A stretch of DNA of 64,000 nt from Owenia fusiformis (GCA_903813345.2 CAIIXF020000004.1:11046196-11110195); one strand, 5' to 3'. Counted from the stretch's first letter, positions 24,045-36,702 are shown. Notes: generated by a model not told the origin, from the letters alone. Program-made: numbers and translations.

Positions 24045-24527
24045 CAGGGCGAGCCAAAAACGTAACCCAAACAAATCTTAATAACCCAGTCCAGTCATCC
24101 TGCATGGATTTAGTGTCATATTTGGCAGAATTGAGCCTTGCCATGAAATATGAGTGTCATGCCTGGAGGCCAACTTGAACGTATCGTACGTAGTTGTTCA
24201 AATCAGGAGCATAACAATCTTAAGTCATGGCTCTCATCTTCATTCTTATTTCTTGTTTTAATGTTTCAAGTGTTGTGAGTATAGAAAAAAGGTCCACAGA
24301 TAATAAAAAATGGTGGTATTGATGTCCAGTCAGTTAGGCACATTTTGATATCTTGAGCACATTTTGTAAATGGCCATAAAATCGTGACTATTAAGGATAG
24401 ATCAATGACACTTAGTAGAATGAAAGAACATTGAACAAGGTAATTGTGCCAAATATGATGTCACACCCATGCTGAATGACTGGGTTATTAACAAACAGTT
24501 AGTTGGGTTACCTTTTTTGGCTCATAC
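24045..24527. mobile_element. Long-TIR MITE, ~480 bp
   Basis: The left arm (24050 onward: CGAGCCAAAAACGTAACCCAA, TTAATAACCCAGTC, GTGTCATATTTGGCA) is mirrored at the right end (24440-24524: TGCCAAATATGATG, GACTGGGTTATTAA, TTGGGTTACCTTTTTTGGCTC). Arms are about 80 bp and the body is non-coding. Confidence 0.65.
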
Positions 24528-24949
24528 TAATAAACTGATGTCAGGGACAGGGATATTTAACATTTTGTTGCCTTTTCAAGGATATTTTTAGACCACCGAT
24601 TGTACTTAATTTCTAACAAATCGTTCTCTCTTTTACCAGAAAAGGTATATTATATATCAAATTGAATTTGAAAGGAAAAAACATTTGATAATTTAGCAGT
24701 TATCAACTAAAAGTAGGGCTTCCCCTATATTTCACCTGGCATTTGCTGTTTTTTCTACTTTTTTTTACATAATCCTTTCCTGAAAACATCAAAAAACTGT
24801 TTCAGGACAAAATAAGCCTTTACAAATGATTTAGTTGTGCTATTGAGTTCAAATATGACATATCTTGGAAGTAATTAAACAAAAGTAAGGTCACCCCAAA
24901 AGTGTGTGTGGTAAAATATTGAAATTTCAAATATTATTTTCACCCTCAA

Positions 24950-26420
24950 TATCCACTTAATGACCCTGATACTTACCAAATACAATGGTCAGGTGTATAA
25001 TAACCTCCTTGATTTTTTTCATGCAATTCTGATGGATAGATAGAGAAATAAATACATTGTTATATTAAATTCGGGCTATTTGATGGCCTATTTTCAGATA
25101 TTTGGGGCTAGAAATGCCAATTATTGCACTCAAATAGTTGGTTAACAATTTTTAGTTGCTCTTATGTCAGTAAACTATCATAATATTACTCGTTTAGTTG
25201 AGAAGAGCATCCCATTTTGAAATAAAAAAATATTTACAATCCCATACTCAAATTTCAAGGGGGGTACCTAGAATGTGACATTTCATATTTGTCCACTGCA
25301 TATATTTTTCTACATTTTTGATATGTTTTTCAACTGTTATCAATATACAATATAAGCCCAATTTAAAAACTGTTGCAATTTTGGGGATGTTAAACTTCCA
25401 TTTGCCTAGCCTATAGGCAGATTGTAGTTTAATTATAGTCCAGTAAGAAACTCGAAAATAAAGGAAAAAATTGCAAAAGTTTTTAAACCTGGTGAAATCA
25501 ATGTGTCTTGGTGAGTAAAAAAACATATCAAAAATCTAGAAAAATCTAAGTGGTGGAAGACTATGAATTTTTGTGCTGAAGATACCCCCCTCAATGACCC
25601 CCAAAAATGACAACAATATATTTGAAAAAATTATCACACTACTTTCTTTTTAAAGTTTCCCTTGTTTTTTCATGTATGTATTAGGAAGATATCAAAATTG
25701 ATAGTTTCATAGAAGAAAGTTTGAAAATATTGAGAAAATTTCATTTTTGTGTGTGTTCATGACCTTACCTTGTATGCTTTTTTCGCCCATTTTTCTCTAT
25801 AAATGCCTATTATTTGATTATTAAACATAGTGATGCCTTTTAAAAATGCATGAGAGTTGTCCTACCATCACACATTAGACACTATGAATATCAGAACTGT
25901 GTGTTAATTTGTTTGTCAGCAAAAATTATTAAAGTTCTTATAATTTGTTCATTTTCTAGGGCCAGTTTTAGGGTCAGGGTGAGAGCAACGTCATCCTTTT
26001 AAAATAAGAGGTACATCAACTAAATATTCAACATATTATTGTACCAATGATGTGTAAAATACATTAAAATACAATTTTGGAAATGAACAGAATATTTTGA
26101 TGTTCTTACTTTTGACAATTCTAACATCATGGGGCAGGGGTGAATTGAAAAGTGGGCGTGGCATTCTTTGGCTACATTTCCTATTAATTTTATGTTGGTA
26201 GTATCAATCAGTCATATAATCATCATTTGATATGGTAAACTTGATCATTATTGGTCAATGATAACAATGGGTCGCAAATTACTCACAGTAGATCATAGTA
26301 ACAAAACGTGATTAATGTGAAATGTGGGCAGGGCCAGGGCCAGGGACCCCTACTTAACTACATTTTTACTTAAAAGGAGTGGTATGTCCAAATATTTTTC
26401 AATCTAATTATTGTGCCTGT
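24950..26420. repeat. Repeat Y, inverted copy and decayed neighbours
   Basis: 24950-25430 is the inverse of 21404-21900. 25500-25560 repeats part of it again (AACATATCAAAAATCTAGAAAAATC), suggesting tandem decay. 25560-26420 shows no gene. Confidence 0.45.
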
Positions 26421-26426
26421 AATCAT

Positions 26427-26770
26427 CTACCCTTTGCATTCGTTCGACTTCACTTCTTAAAAGAGAGCTTTGTCTTCACTCTTCATTTTACAATAAATCT
26501 CTGATCTCAGCGAGCCAATCAGAGTTCGTCATCGAAATACCGACAACTTTTTATATGGTCATTTCCTCTGACATCCCCGCATAGCTAATGAGCACGTATT
26601 TTGCGCATGTTCCTTCCACTTTGGTGATTGGTTGAGAAAGGATCAGCGTGGTAGATTTAAAATTATTTATTACCCGGGCTGTCACAGGCACCGATCTTCG
26701 GGGCGGTGCTGTTAAACTGAAATATAGTCTATACTAGGCAGAGTGTAGTTTATAACTAGATTCTGCGCAC
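26427..26770 (+). repeat. Repeat X, uninterrupted copy
   Basis: Begins CTACCCTTTGCATTCGTTCG and ends near TATAACTAGATTCTGCGCAC. It supplies the unoccupied-site view of the nested copy at 16-21 kb. The three short relatives carry the same two ends with the middle deleted. Confidence 0.6.
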
Positions 26771-27009
26771 ATGGTAGTAATCATCATATTCTTATTTGTT
26801 TTATTAGAGCTTCAGCAGTAGCCTGATAAGTGGAAATACAAATAATGTAACCTCAACTGTTAAAATAAGCTGAGGTGCTGACTAAGTTGCGGTCCTTTAG
26901 TCCCATTTAATCTATGTCATTTGCTATATATTGACTATGAGGGTATTCTACCATATGTAGGTTTAGAAGAGTGCATGTTGCAATAATGATTCAAAATTTT
27001 GCACCGTGA

Positions 27010-27690
27010 TTCAATCCCCAGAGAACATGTGACTCAATCCCTAGAAAGTAACATCCCATAGCCTAATATGGTACTCAGACCATAAGATAGTTCAGCTACC
27101 ACAGCCTAAGATGGTACATTCTACAGACTCTAAATTGGGCACAGCCTCCGGAGTCTTAAGATGGAAACGTTCTCCAGAGTCTAAAATGGTACAGCCTCCA
27201 TTGTCTTAGATGGTTACAGCCTTCAGAATATAAGATTGTACAGCCTCCAGAGTCTGAGATGAATACATCCTCCAGAATCTAAGATGGTTTAGCCTCCAGG
27301 GTTTAAGATGAATACATCATTTAGAAGCTAAGATGGTACGTCTCAAGAGTCTCAATATGGGTACAGCCTAAGCCTCCAGAATCTAAGATGAATACATCCT
27401 CCAGAATCTAAAATGGGTACAGCCTCCAGAATTTAGAAGATGGTACAGCCTCTTAAGTCTAAGATGAGTATAATATCCAGAATCTAAGATTGTACAGCCT
27501 CCAGAGTCTAGCTAAGATGAATAAATCCTCCAGAATCTAAGATGGTACAGCCTCCAGGGTTTAATATGAATACATACTTCAAAATCTAAGATCGTGCAGT
27601 CTCCAGAATCTAAGATGGTACAGCCTCCAAAGTCTAAGATGAATACATTCTCCAGAATCTTACTACTTCCAGTGCCTAAGATGGTCATAA
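27010..27690. repeat. Minisatellite, ~24-25 bp unit
   Basis: More than 20 variants of GTACAGCCTCCAGAGTCTAAGATG, alternating irregularly with GAATACATCCTCCAGAATCTAAGATG. Unit order is scrambled and units have diverged, so the array is not recent. Confidence 0.85.
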
Positions 27691-28604
27691 GAGTAATGGG
27701 TTATAAGTCAGTACCACTTTTTGTCATGCATGAAACACATAAAATGTCATCTTATACAGTTGTTCTTTGGATAATTTGATTATCCCTAAATTGTTCTGAG
27801 GTCACTTGTTCCATCAGTAGATTTTTTATGTGATACACATATCATAGCTGGGGCAAAAAGAAAATTATTCCAATTCCAAAGCAATCTTAAAAAATTCCAG
27901 CTTCACCAACGATGCTATTTTTCATTTGATGCTAGCATGCAATGACATAATACCAAATCCGAAAGTTTGGAGACTTATTAGACCAGACTCTTACAAACAA
28001 CTTTATATCAGAAAGATTGAGACACAATGGAAGTATATATAAATATGTTTTTGCAAGTATATTAAAACTTGAATTGTGAAAACAATTCAAAAGAAGATAA
28101 TTTCATTACTTATACTAACAATCTCTCCCCATACAAGTGGGTCAACAAGGCCCCAAAATACTTTAACACCTAGATATTGATCATTGACCTTGGAATGATT
28201 TTGACCCATAACATTGACCTTGACTTCAGTTACCTAATCATGGGTCGTCAAGGGTCACAGCATCCCCCGAGGATCTTAGATCAAAAATCGATTCTTCATT
28301 CAAAAAAAAACAAAATCATAAAATGATACATTTGCAAAGAACTATGTCTATTTTATATGAAGCTAATTAACATACAATTAATTAATGCTATCTCTATTTG
28401 AAATCAGTCTAATGAGAAAAACCCAATTTTGTGATATTCAGTTATCAATTAAATCTGCTCTCTATTTAGGTAAAGTTATAATTTGTTCTCAGTACTGTAC
28501 GTAAGTACATGTTTTCATGGACATAGTGGATTCTTGAGAACAATAGTCCTCAAATTACTATGTATATAAATCCAAGCCACTAGTTAAACAAAACAAGTAT
28601 TTCT

Positions 28605-28915
28605 AAAAAAATATTAATTGGTAATTCTAATACTTAAGAAATTTAATTACCTACCAGTATTATAATTACTAAATATTACATAAGCACCAATAATGAAAAA
28701 TTACTTAGTACAGAAATATGTAATAAGTAATTGTAATTGCAATACAAGTAATTTATTTTTTACTTTAGTAAAATGTAAATTACTGGAATTACTAGGTTGA
28801 ATATTTAATACTGACCAAGTAATATAAGTACAAAAATTTAATCCCTAAAGGTACAAAAACAATTACTTGGCCTAGTAATTGAATTACGTAAAAATGTAAA
28901 AATAATACAATCACA
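28605..28915. repeat. AT-rich tract of TAATTAC-type words
   Basis: Dense degenerate repeats of AATTACT / AGTAATT / TAATTAC on both strands across about 300 bp. Low complexity, not coding. Confidence 0.6.
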
Positions 28916-29982
28916 AGTATATATATTTTAGAGTGATATATGTTTGAAAGATATGAATGCAATTATCCATATAGAAATTTCTATACAAGCAGTAATATTT
29001 CAAAATAACACAATCAAAATGTTCTTCATCTCAATCCAATATTTGGTAAGAACACGTATGTTGGGCATTAGGATGAATACTTATCAATAAATGACTTTCT
29101 CAATTTGTTTATTAGGTAAATTCATAATTTTGTGAGAATATGTATATACAATATGAAAATAAACATGAATGGCCGAAATATATAAAATTCATTCTATTTT
29201 CGTGTGTTGGGTTTAAGGCAGGGACACCATAATAGAATTATGAAATAAACATATGAAATCAGATAAGATAGTTTCGTTATGGGGAAATTACTTAGAACTG
29301 CAGGAAGAATCAAGTAACTGTCAAAATCAATACTAACGAACCGGTATAGTCTATTTCGATTTCTTAATACTGCATACTCTCTCTCTGCTTACTATATAAC
29401 ATGACCATTAATGATCAGTACGAGGGGGGAAATTGTAGATGCTCAACAGTGCATGAGTAAGAGAGAAAGAAAGAGCAGATTCGGACATGTGCCAACCGAT
29501 TTGTGACGTGAGTATGGAACATTACGTTAATCTCTTATTAAAATAGTTGGATACGTATAGTAAACAACTTGATTCAAAGAAAGTAATACACTGATTTTTA
29601 ATATGTCGAAGACAAATATTCTTATAAAACGAACGGACAGTAAGGTTGGGTGGGGTTGGGGTCAGCTATCTAAACACCGATCGAATTTATAATGTCAATA
29701 TCCGATTCAAATCACGCTATTTGCTTGTACAATTAATGTGGTCAGCAAGTAGATAAAATTAGGGGTTTCTCTTATCTGTGACCTAGGCTCCACAAAAATG
29801 GTAAGATTGGTCCATTAAGAAGAAATATACTGACAAATATAGTAAGGGATGCCTACAATTACTATATAACCTACTGCTGGCCATTATTGCAGTAACGTAG
29901 CATGCAGTTGACCTCATAAGGAGGTTTCTGCCTAATGGTTTTATTGTATAAAATTCATGAGTAAGGGGCACTTATAGCACAA
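28916..29982. other. Intergenic, nothing recognised
   Basis: No repeat or exon supported. A purine-rich run (GAGAGAAAGAAAGAGC) is at 29461. Confidence 0.4.
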
Positions 29983-30366
29983 GATTAAACCATTAAGGGG
30001 ATTCGTGTCTTAGGGTTGCTTGGCATACAGTTAAAACATTAAGGGGATTCGTGTCTTAGGGTTGCTTGGCATACAGTTAAAACATTAAGGGGACTCGAGT
30101 CTTAGGGTTGCTTGGCATACAATTAAACAATTAAGGGGATTCGTGTCTTAGGGTTGCTTGGCATACAATTAAACAATTAAGGGGATTCGTGTCTTAGGGT
30201 TGTTTGGCATACAATTTAAACAATTAAGGGGGTTCGTGTCTTAGGGTTGCTTGGCATACAATAAAACAAATAAGGGGATTCGTGTCTTAGGGTTGCTTGG
30301 CATACAATTAAACAATTAAGGGGATTCGTGTCTTAGGGTTGCTTGGCATACAATTAAACGAGTAAG
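29983..30366. repeat. Tandem array, eight copies of a ~45-46 bp unit
   Basis: Unit: TTAAGGGGATTCGTGTC, then TTAGGGTTGCTTGGCATACA and ATTAAACAA. Eight successive copies differ at only a few positions each (GTTAAAA vs ATTAAAC, ATTCGTG vs ACTCGAG), so the expansion is fairly recent. Each unit contains one TTAGGG. Confidence 0.9.
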
Positions 30367-30532
30367 GTAGGAAGAGTCCCAGCATTAAGGTTTTGTGTTT
30401 TAAAAAGATGAAAACACACATGAAAAACATCATATCGTCGTAGTACGTTATGTCATTTTTCAAAGTGATGTCTCAGTTGTTATACGACCAATTTCATTCT
30501 GGCAAGTCACTTTGGATCATGATGAAATACAT

Positions 30533-31444
30533 TGACGTGTCGCAAAAAGTTCGCGCACGCATTGTTACACATTTTGTGGCGTAATCCAGAGGATCCTCGC
30601 TTTTAACATGATAGAATGTGACGTTTTTGAGAAAAATGTACACACATGAAAATCCTTTCGTCCTCCACATTTACCTCTATATCTCAACACATTTTAGACG
30701 AATAACTCTGATATCATATATATATTGTTAATGGGCTAGGAGCATCATAAAACACGAATCAATTGATATTTTAGGTGAAATAAATATACGTGTTGCTGTG
30801 CTTGAAAATAGGCGAATGGCGTAAATTAGCCCTATTTTAATGAATTTTGAAAACCTTTCGTCCTCCACTTTTCCACATACAACAGAAAACACATACTTTT
30901 GTGAACAAAATCAACTATTTATTAATAAAATAGAGTTTAGGAGCAAAATAATCATGTATGATTTATTAAAAATTGATCTCGTATTTTTTGTTTAATGTAC
31001 ACCTGAAAAGTTGAAGGTACCAAAAAATGAGCAAAAAAGGTCGCTGTCAACAGATTCTATTTTTCAGGCTCTATGACGTCACAATATGGGACGCTTACTA
31101 AAATTCATCCTCTGAAATAAAACTTCCATCTGCCTTTATCAAGACGAAAAATAAGTATAATAGTCATATATTGTTTTAGTTATGAGCGTTTAAAGACGAA
31201 AAATAATTCAAAATGTAACGTGTCAACATGGGATATTTGCCAGATGTTTTGGTAAAAAACTCTTTTTTAAAAACGAACGCGCAAAAAATGTGAACGGAGT
31301 GTAGTTGATCTAAAATCTTCATCGAAACAGCTTTAAAATGATATATAACTTTAATTAGAATATTATCTTATAATCCGGGGAATCAAAGTTACATTCACGC
31401 GATACCCTTAAAAACCAAATGCGCCACCTTTTTGCGACACGTCA
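30533..31444. mobile_element. 912-bp element with perfect 17-bp TIRs
   Basis: TGACGTGTCGCAAAAAG at 30533 and its exact complement at 31428-31444; similarity continues into GCGCA words. Internally GAAAA.CCTTTCGTCCTCCAC occurs twice about 200 bp apart (30648 and 30847). No transposase. Confidence 0.7.
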
Positions 31445-32183
31445 TTACATTACGTATGTTCAGTATGAAAATAACAAATGAAACACACACTTAACTTTAT
31501 TGGTCTTTAAAATCACGTCGTCATCTTAGTCAATCTGTTAAAAACTATATTCAATTTGAAAAATAGCTTTCCAATGGAATGCTTAAATGATTAGTCTCTT
31601 TTGATCGTTACAAGAGAACGCATGCAATAGTATATTGTGTTCAGTAAGCAGTATCAGTATTTATTGGAAAAACGTAATTTCCATTAACTATAGGCCTACG
31701 TTTGATTTCAGTAAAAACAGATAAGAAAGATTCCCATATTAGAAACGATAGGTTGGCAGGTCAGGTACCTAAATATTTGCTTTAAGTTAGCTTTCGTTTT
31801 AACCATTTAACATAATTGAATAACAAAATGGTTAAAAACGTTGCTGACAATTGACAATTATTCAAAATCGAATTAAACAAAACTTAAGGCTGCAAATATG
31901 GTAGCTCGTCTCTTACACATTTTCCCTCAGACCCTGTTTTGAGGCTACCTGTGGAAAACACCGACCGGTCAGTGTTCAGTGAGGTCGGTCTTTTTCTTAA
32001 ACCTTGCTATTATGTTCATACTTACAGTACTTATGCATTGCTGAATATTTAAATTTCAGCACAGTCAACGTTCACAGACCACGTTCGTTCAATAGGAAAA
32101 TCCACCCATGATAATGTAAATGTTTGCATTGACGTTTTGCCGAACACGCAAAAGAAAAATATAGCCAAACGTCTGATGAAAAT

Positions 32184-32539
32184 ATGACATCTGCAAAAGG
32201 AAGTGAACATTTGAATGAACCTCAATGGACAGATTTTGAGACTGAACGTTTCTGGCGGGTCATGGAACCCTACATCCGGGGACTTATTAGTTGCAGCATT
32301 GTCAAACAGACGGATATAAACTTTAGTGACCTTGACCCAAATTCTAGGAATGAGTTAGACGTTTGCTTGGGGGAGGTGCAGAAACTGTTGTGGAGTGGTA
32401 AATATACACAGGCGGTTTATAATCTAAGAGCGATACAGTCATTTTTCAATGACCCAATATTAGGAGAATATGGGACGACTTCTAATCAGGATACACTTAG
32501 CATTCTTAAAGCAATATTCACGAGAAAACTTCCACCCAG
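32184..32539 (+). CDS. Candidate first coding exon, function unknown
   Basis: An ATG-initiated frame of 118 codons runs straight into a strong donor (CCACCCAG|GTGAGA), and an acceptor-like TTTAAATTTCAG lies upstream at about 32058, which would make the leader a separate exon. The predicted protein starts MTSAKGSEHL, is acidic and helix-rich (ERFWRVMEPYIRGL; SGKYTQAVYNLRAIQSFF), has two cysteines and no signal peptide. I do not recognise a domain. Exon phase is 2. The next plausible exon at 34576 needs phase 0, so either an exon is missing from view or the two are unrelated. It could also be a decayed gene. Confidence 0.45.
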
Positions 32540-32576
32540 GTGAGATATACATGTATGTGTTAATATTTCATACATA

Positions 32577-34365
32577 CTGAGGTTCTAGGTTCTAACGAGC
32601 GGGAATATATAGTGTATCTTAAGAGAGCTATCACCAAGGCCCGGGACGGGGATGGATACACGCTGTATCCATCCCGGTCCCGCTCCTGAAAAAGTCACAT
32701 TTTTTCAATCTTTAAAAAAAATTCAAAATTTATTTTCATTTTTTTTTCAACATTTTATTTCCATTTTTTTTAATTTAAAAAAAAATTGTCAACATTTTTT
32801 CACATTTTTTTAAAATGTTTTTTCTATTTTTTCTATTTTTTCACATTTTTTCACTTTTTAAAGGATAGGTATAAATATGGAGAACTGAATTCAACAATGT
32901 TTTTCTCTTAAAATCATTGAAAACATTCTGTAAAAAACATGGTATTTTATGTAATGTTGACTGACTGACAACAAATTAATGCGAAAATTATTTAGAAATA
33001 TTTGACATAACTGTTTTTGTTAACATTTTTTGTTTTTTTTAGTGCAATTGTTTTTGCTCCTTTCTACAAATTCTTGAGAATGAAATAAAATGTCTTTCCG
33101 AACCTTGGTGGAACAATATAGCATTAACAACATGTTTAGACCTCTCAATATTAAAGTTATACAAATGAATTTTTGGTTGAAATTTAAAAAAGTATTCAAA
33201 AAATTAAAACCAAATCCCTCCAAAATATATAAAAATCAAGAAAAACCTTTTATTTCATTAACAAGATACTTTTTTAAAATCAGCCAAAATTTCCTTTGTA
33301 CAATTACAATATTGCGAGACCTAGACATGTTGTGTTTATGTCGTTTTGTTCCAATGAGGTTCGGAAAGATGTTTCATTTAACTCTGGAAACATGATACCA
33401 AGAACAAAACAAGTGTTTGATGTGTTTTAAAAAAATATAGATGAAAGTATGTATATATCTATTTCAAATTTTATTGTTACCATTCAAAATATGGCCATTA
33501 AATTGACAATTTGTAAGATTTTCAGAAATTTTTGATGACTGGTTTAAAGGGTGACGCATATCGTTTAGCAAATCGAACGCTCGTTTCTGGTGTTGCTCAC
33601 CGTTTAGTATAAAAGGCCCGATCCCGGAATAATACTCAAGGGTTCACAGGTTCGAGCTCGTTGTGTGAACACCTCTAACTGTTATATAGCATAAGTATAT
33701 TATAGATCGTCACACATTTATAAAAGGGTGATTTTTATTTTGACAAATCAATTCCACATTTATGGGTGAAGTTTCAGGATCTTCTATTTGTGTATAATAA
33801 GGAAAAATTGGCATCTAAATTTCCCCATAACGTAATAGCACACAGTTTGGCATATGAAATATCCTACAAATGAAACAAAGCAAGACAAACCGGTTTCTAA
33901 AACAAGGATTTATATTGGCTGTTGTACATGTATTCTTTGAACGCAATCACTCTTTGGATAACGTTTTCAAAATCATTATAAACGGATTACTTTATCTCAA
34001 AGACAATTTCAATAAACTGGATTTTACAGAACTCCCCTTATTTCTTAAAAATGGACTGATCCAGTTGATTCGCCTGGAGCCGCCATGTTGTTTTTATACG
34101 GGATGCTAATCGGAACCCTTTAAGAGAAACGTGTGTTCAAAAAGATCGCCATACCAAATACCATATGTCCCTGCGGTCCCTCGGGAGATACACATTTTTC
34201 CCCTGGGATAAACCCTGTATCCAAAGCCTCCCAGTACACAACCCTTATGTTCGTATTTCATAGCTACTGATGTTCTAGGTACATAACGAGCGGGAATATA
34301 TAGTGTATCTAGGGAGCTATCACCAAGGCCCGTGACCAGGATGGATACACGCTGTATATTGAAAA
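32577..34365. repeat. Dispersed ~95-bp direct repeat with strong hairpin
   Basis: 32577-32690 and 34255-34360 share GAGCGGGAATATATAGTGTATCT, AGCTATCACCAAGGCCCG and GGATGGATACACGCTGTAT. The first copy ends in a near-perfect hairpin (GGGACGGGGATGGATACA / TGTATCCATCCCGGTCCC, 3-nt loop); the second keeps only one arm. T-rich DNA and a foldback element lie between them. Confidence 0.6.
33046..33420. mobile_element. Foldback element, copy 2
   Basis: Near-identical relative of 6028-6400 with the same mirrored blocks (GTCTTTCCGAACCTTGG / CCAATGAGGTTCGGAAAG; TTTAGACCTCTCAATATT / AATATTGCGAGACCTAGAC). Open frames on both strands result from the palindrome. Confidence 0.7.
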
Positions 34366-34575
34366 ATAGAGTTCCAAGTGAAATGTTGAGATGTTTATCA
34401 AAATTGAATTGTCTTCCAGATGACGAAGATTCGAGAATTTTGTCGCATCACTCATAGAGTTATTTCATGTTTTTCTTGGTTCAATTGCTTTGGGACACCC
34501 TGTAAATACCTTAGCACAGTGAAGACTTAATTTTGATATTACTAGAACTAAAGTTACGATTTGTATTTATTTCAG

Positions 34576-34854
34576 GAGAGCATCGCTGGTTCAAATGCAT
34601 TGCAAGGCCAGCTCAATCTGAATAATGATATCTACAAAGAAATTAAACAATGGGAGATTTTACAGTTTCAACAAAATATAAAGAATACGGGTGAGGTGAG
34701 ACGTTCATTCCCAAGGCTAGTCCATTACCATGCAGTTATACGCAAATTCTTAAAATATACATTGAAATGGAAAATATTAATATTTAAGATTTCCAAAAAA
34801 GAACTTGCAAACGATGACATACAGTATCTCAAAACTGTCAAGAACTCCCTTTAG
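34576..34854 (+). CDS. Weak candidate exon after a good acceptor
   Basis: TGTATTTATTTCAG precedes an open stretch that stays open to TAG at 34852-34854, with an internal donor GAG|GTGAGA at 34695. The predicted peptide is helix-prone (NDIYKEIKQWEILQFQQN). No family is recognised and its phase does not match the candidate exon at 32184. It could be a terminal exon of an unknown gene or chance. Confidence 0.22.
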   Translation, partial: ESIAGSNALQGQLNLNNDIYKEIKQWEILQFQQNIKNTGEVRRSFPRLVHYHAVIRKFLKYTLKWKILIFKISKKELANDDIQYLKTVKNSL

Positions 34855-35206
34855 TTTTAAACCTAAAGATCAATAGCTTTGGGAATAATCTACATCTATG
34901 GAATTCGTCTTATAATTAGAGCAATAAAGAGTACATGTAGAGAGTATATATTAGAGAGGTTAAGCTACACCCACAAGACAAAATCGTATGGAATAAATTG
35001 CAATAAGATGGTTATTAAGCTTGGTATTATGGTCTTACTAGTGGTTATTATTGAGTAATGGTACAGGTATCCGATATGGTATTGCAGCTTACACTTAAGT
35101 AATGGTACACGTATCCTTGGATTTTAGGCCCGAATACCGAGGTTTATTTTTTTGATTATCGTGTATTATTATTTTGTGTTAATATTAGTTAACCATCTAA
35201 CTATTG

Positions 35207-35298
35207 GCTACCTTCTGCATTCGTTTGACTTCGCTTCTTAAAATAGAGCTTCGTCTTCGTCTTGTAGTTTAACTACATGTAGACTCTGCACGCAGGGT
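35207..35298 (+). mobile_element. Short repeat-X derivative with long target duplication
   Basis: A roughly 90-bp unit (CTACCTTCTGCATTCG ... GACTCTGCACGCAGGG) is flanked by an 11-bp direct repeat TAACTATTGGC (35197-35207, 35299-35309). The equivalent point in duplication copy 2 (about 45050, GTAACTACGGGCGTGATATG) has a single version and no insert. Confidence 0.55.
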
Positions 35299-35342
35299 AA
35301 CTATTGGCATGATATTGATAACCTTGTTATATTAATATAGCG

Positions 35343-35589
35343 CATAGGCGTAGCCAGGGGGATGCGATGGGATGCGATCGCACCCCCCCCCTCCATAACC
35401 AATGAAAATAGAACCATTAGATAGAAGAGAAAAGTCTTAAAATGCTTTTTTTTGAAGCTTCTAGCTCGATTTTGAACGAAGTTGCACCAATTTTTGTAAA
35501 ATTCAAAACAAATCTTCAAAAACATTTTTAATGCCACGATCGCACCCCTTCCCCCCCCCCCCCCCGACTGAAAGCTGGCTACGCCACTG
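35343..35589. mobile_element. GGCGTAGCCAG-type MITE
   Basis: CATAGGCGTAGCCAGGGGG at the left and CTGGCTACGCCACTG at the right, with poly-C/G runs and GATCGCACCCC in both arms. Flanks TAGCG / TAACG form an imperfect 5-bp duplication. Relatives at 46041-46266 and 48251-48453. Confidence 0.65.
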
Positions 35590-36555
35590 TAACGTGTAAT
35601 CAATACGCTACATTTTGTATGTTCAATTTGTATACTAAAAACTGTTATTAATCCACAGATTTAGATGAAGACAAGATAAAAATCCGAATCAAGAATGAAA
35701 AGGTGTCTAAGTATATAAATCTTAAGGGTAATGCATATTTGAATTAAACAGAGGCGGGTTAATTTATATTGTGCTAGGAATTACGCTATTATTCAAAATT
35801 GCAGCTAAGGTGCCTGTTTTATGAAAAATATCACGGAAGATGTATTTTAGATATCAGTAGTATTCTCAGAAATTTATTATCCGAAACGGATAACATCTGG
35901 CCACTCAGACAAACAATCGCAGACATAGGTTAAGCTTGTTTATTTAACAGTTAGATTTGTTGACTTACCGATCCGTATTTCAATCTCCGGGAACACGTTC
36001 TTTTCACTTTGTATTTGCGTGCAGTGTAATATAAGTTGATACTTTTGTTCAAAAATGTACTTTTAATGGCCATTTTATGCCTTTTATTTTCAAATTATGT
36101 TTTGTTTTGATGACAGTGTGAAAAGTCAAGAAACGTCAACCCCGACTTTTAATTAAAAAATGTTGGTTAATCACTTATGGCAAATCACAAGGTTGATGAT
36201 GTCAACGGACCATGATCGTGGAAGGCTATCAATATCAGGTGTATATCGCATAGAAAATAAATATTGCTAATATTTCGCACTGATATGATGATGACTATTC
36301 TGGCGAATCTGGTAGATATTTCTCAGTTTTTCCCGATAATAAAACTATTCATTTCTATCAATTTTACAAACGGGGTCCTTTGAATGCACATAAAACTATA
36401 AAAGTATTTATTTGGCGTACATACTGTAAAACTTAATATTTAATACTAACCAATGCATCAGTTAATATTTTCAGAATACAAATTTTCCATTTTTATTTCT
36501 CTGATAGATAAAGTCCCATTTTGAATCTGTTCGTGTATTAAAGAGTATGCTTTTA

Positions 36556-36702
36556 TAATGCCGTGGTCACATTTGCTCAGATTTTCAGCACCGGCGCCCA
36601 GCCGATGAGAATTTTGTTCAAAATTGTATTCAATTCTGAACAAAATACTCAATCGGTCGGGCGCCGTAATGAAAATCGGAGCAAATGTTACCAAGTCATA
36701 AC
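36556..36702. mobile_element. Foldback MITE, ~147 bp
   Basis: Arms TGGTCACATTTGCTCAGATTTTCA and the inverse (36675-36702) continue through CGGCGCCC and GAATTTTGTTCA; the loop is a few bases. It is not seen at the matching place in duplication copy 2, so it may be a private insertion. Confidence 0.6.

Noticed and set aside
30011-30366. Interstitial telomere from TTAGGG words
   Set aside because: TTAGGG occurs once per 46-bp unit and is not in tandem.
33600-33670. Possible tRNA-like sequence (GGTTCGAGCTC, TAGCAAATCG)
   Set aside because: The A/B-box spacing is too long and no stems fit; B-box match is partial.
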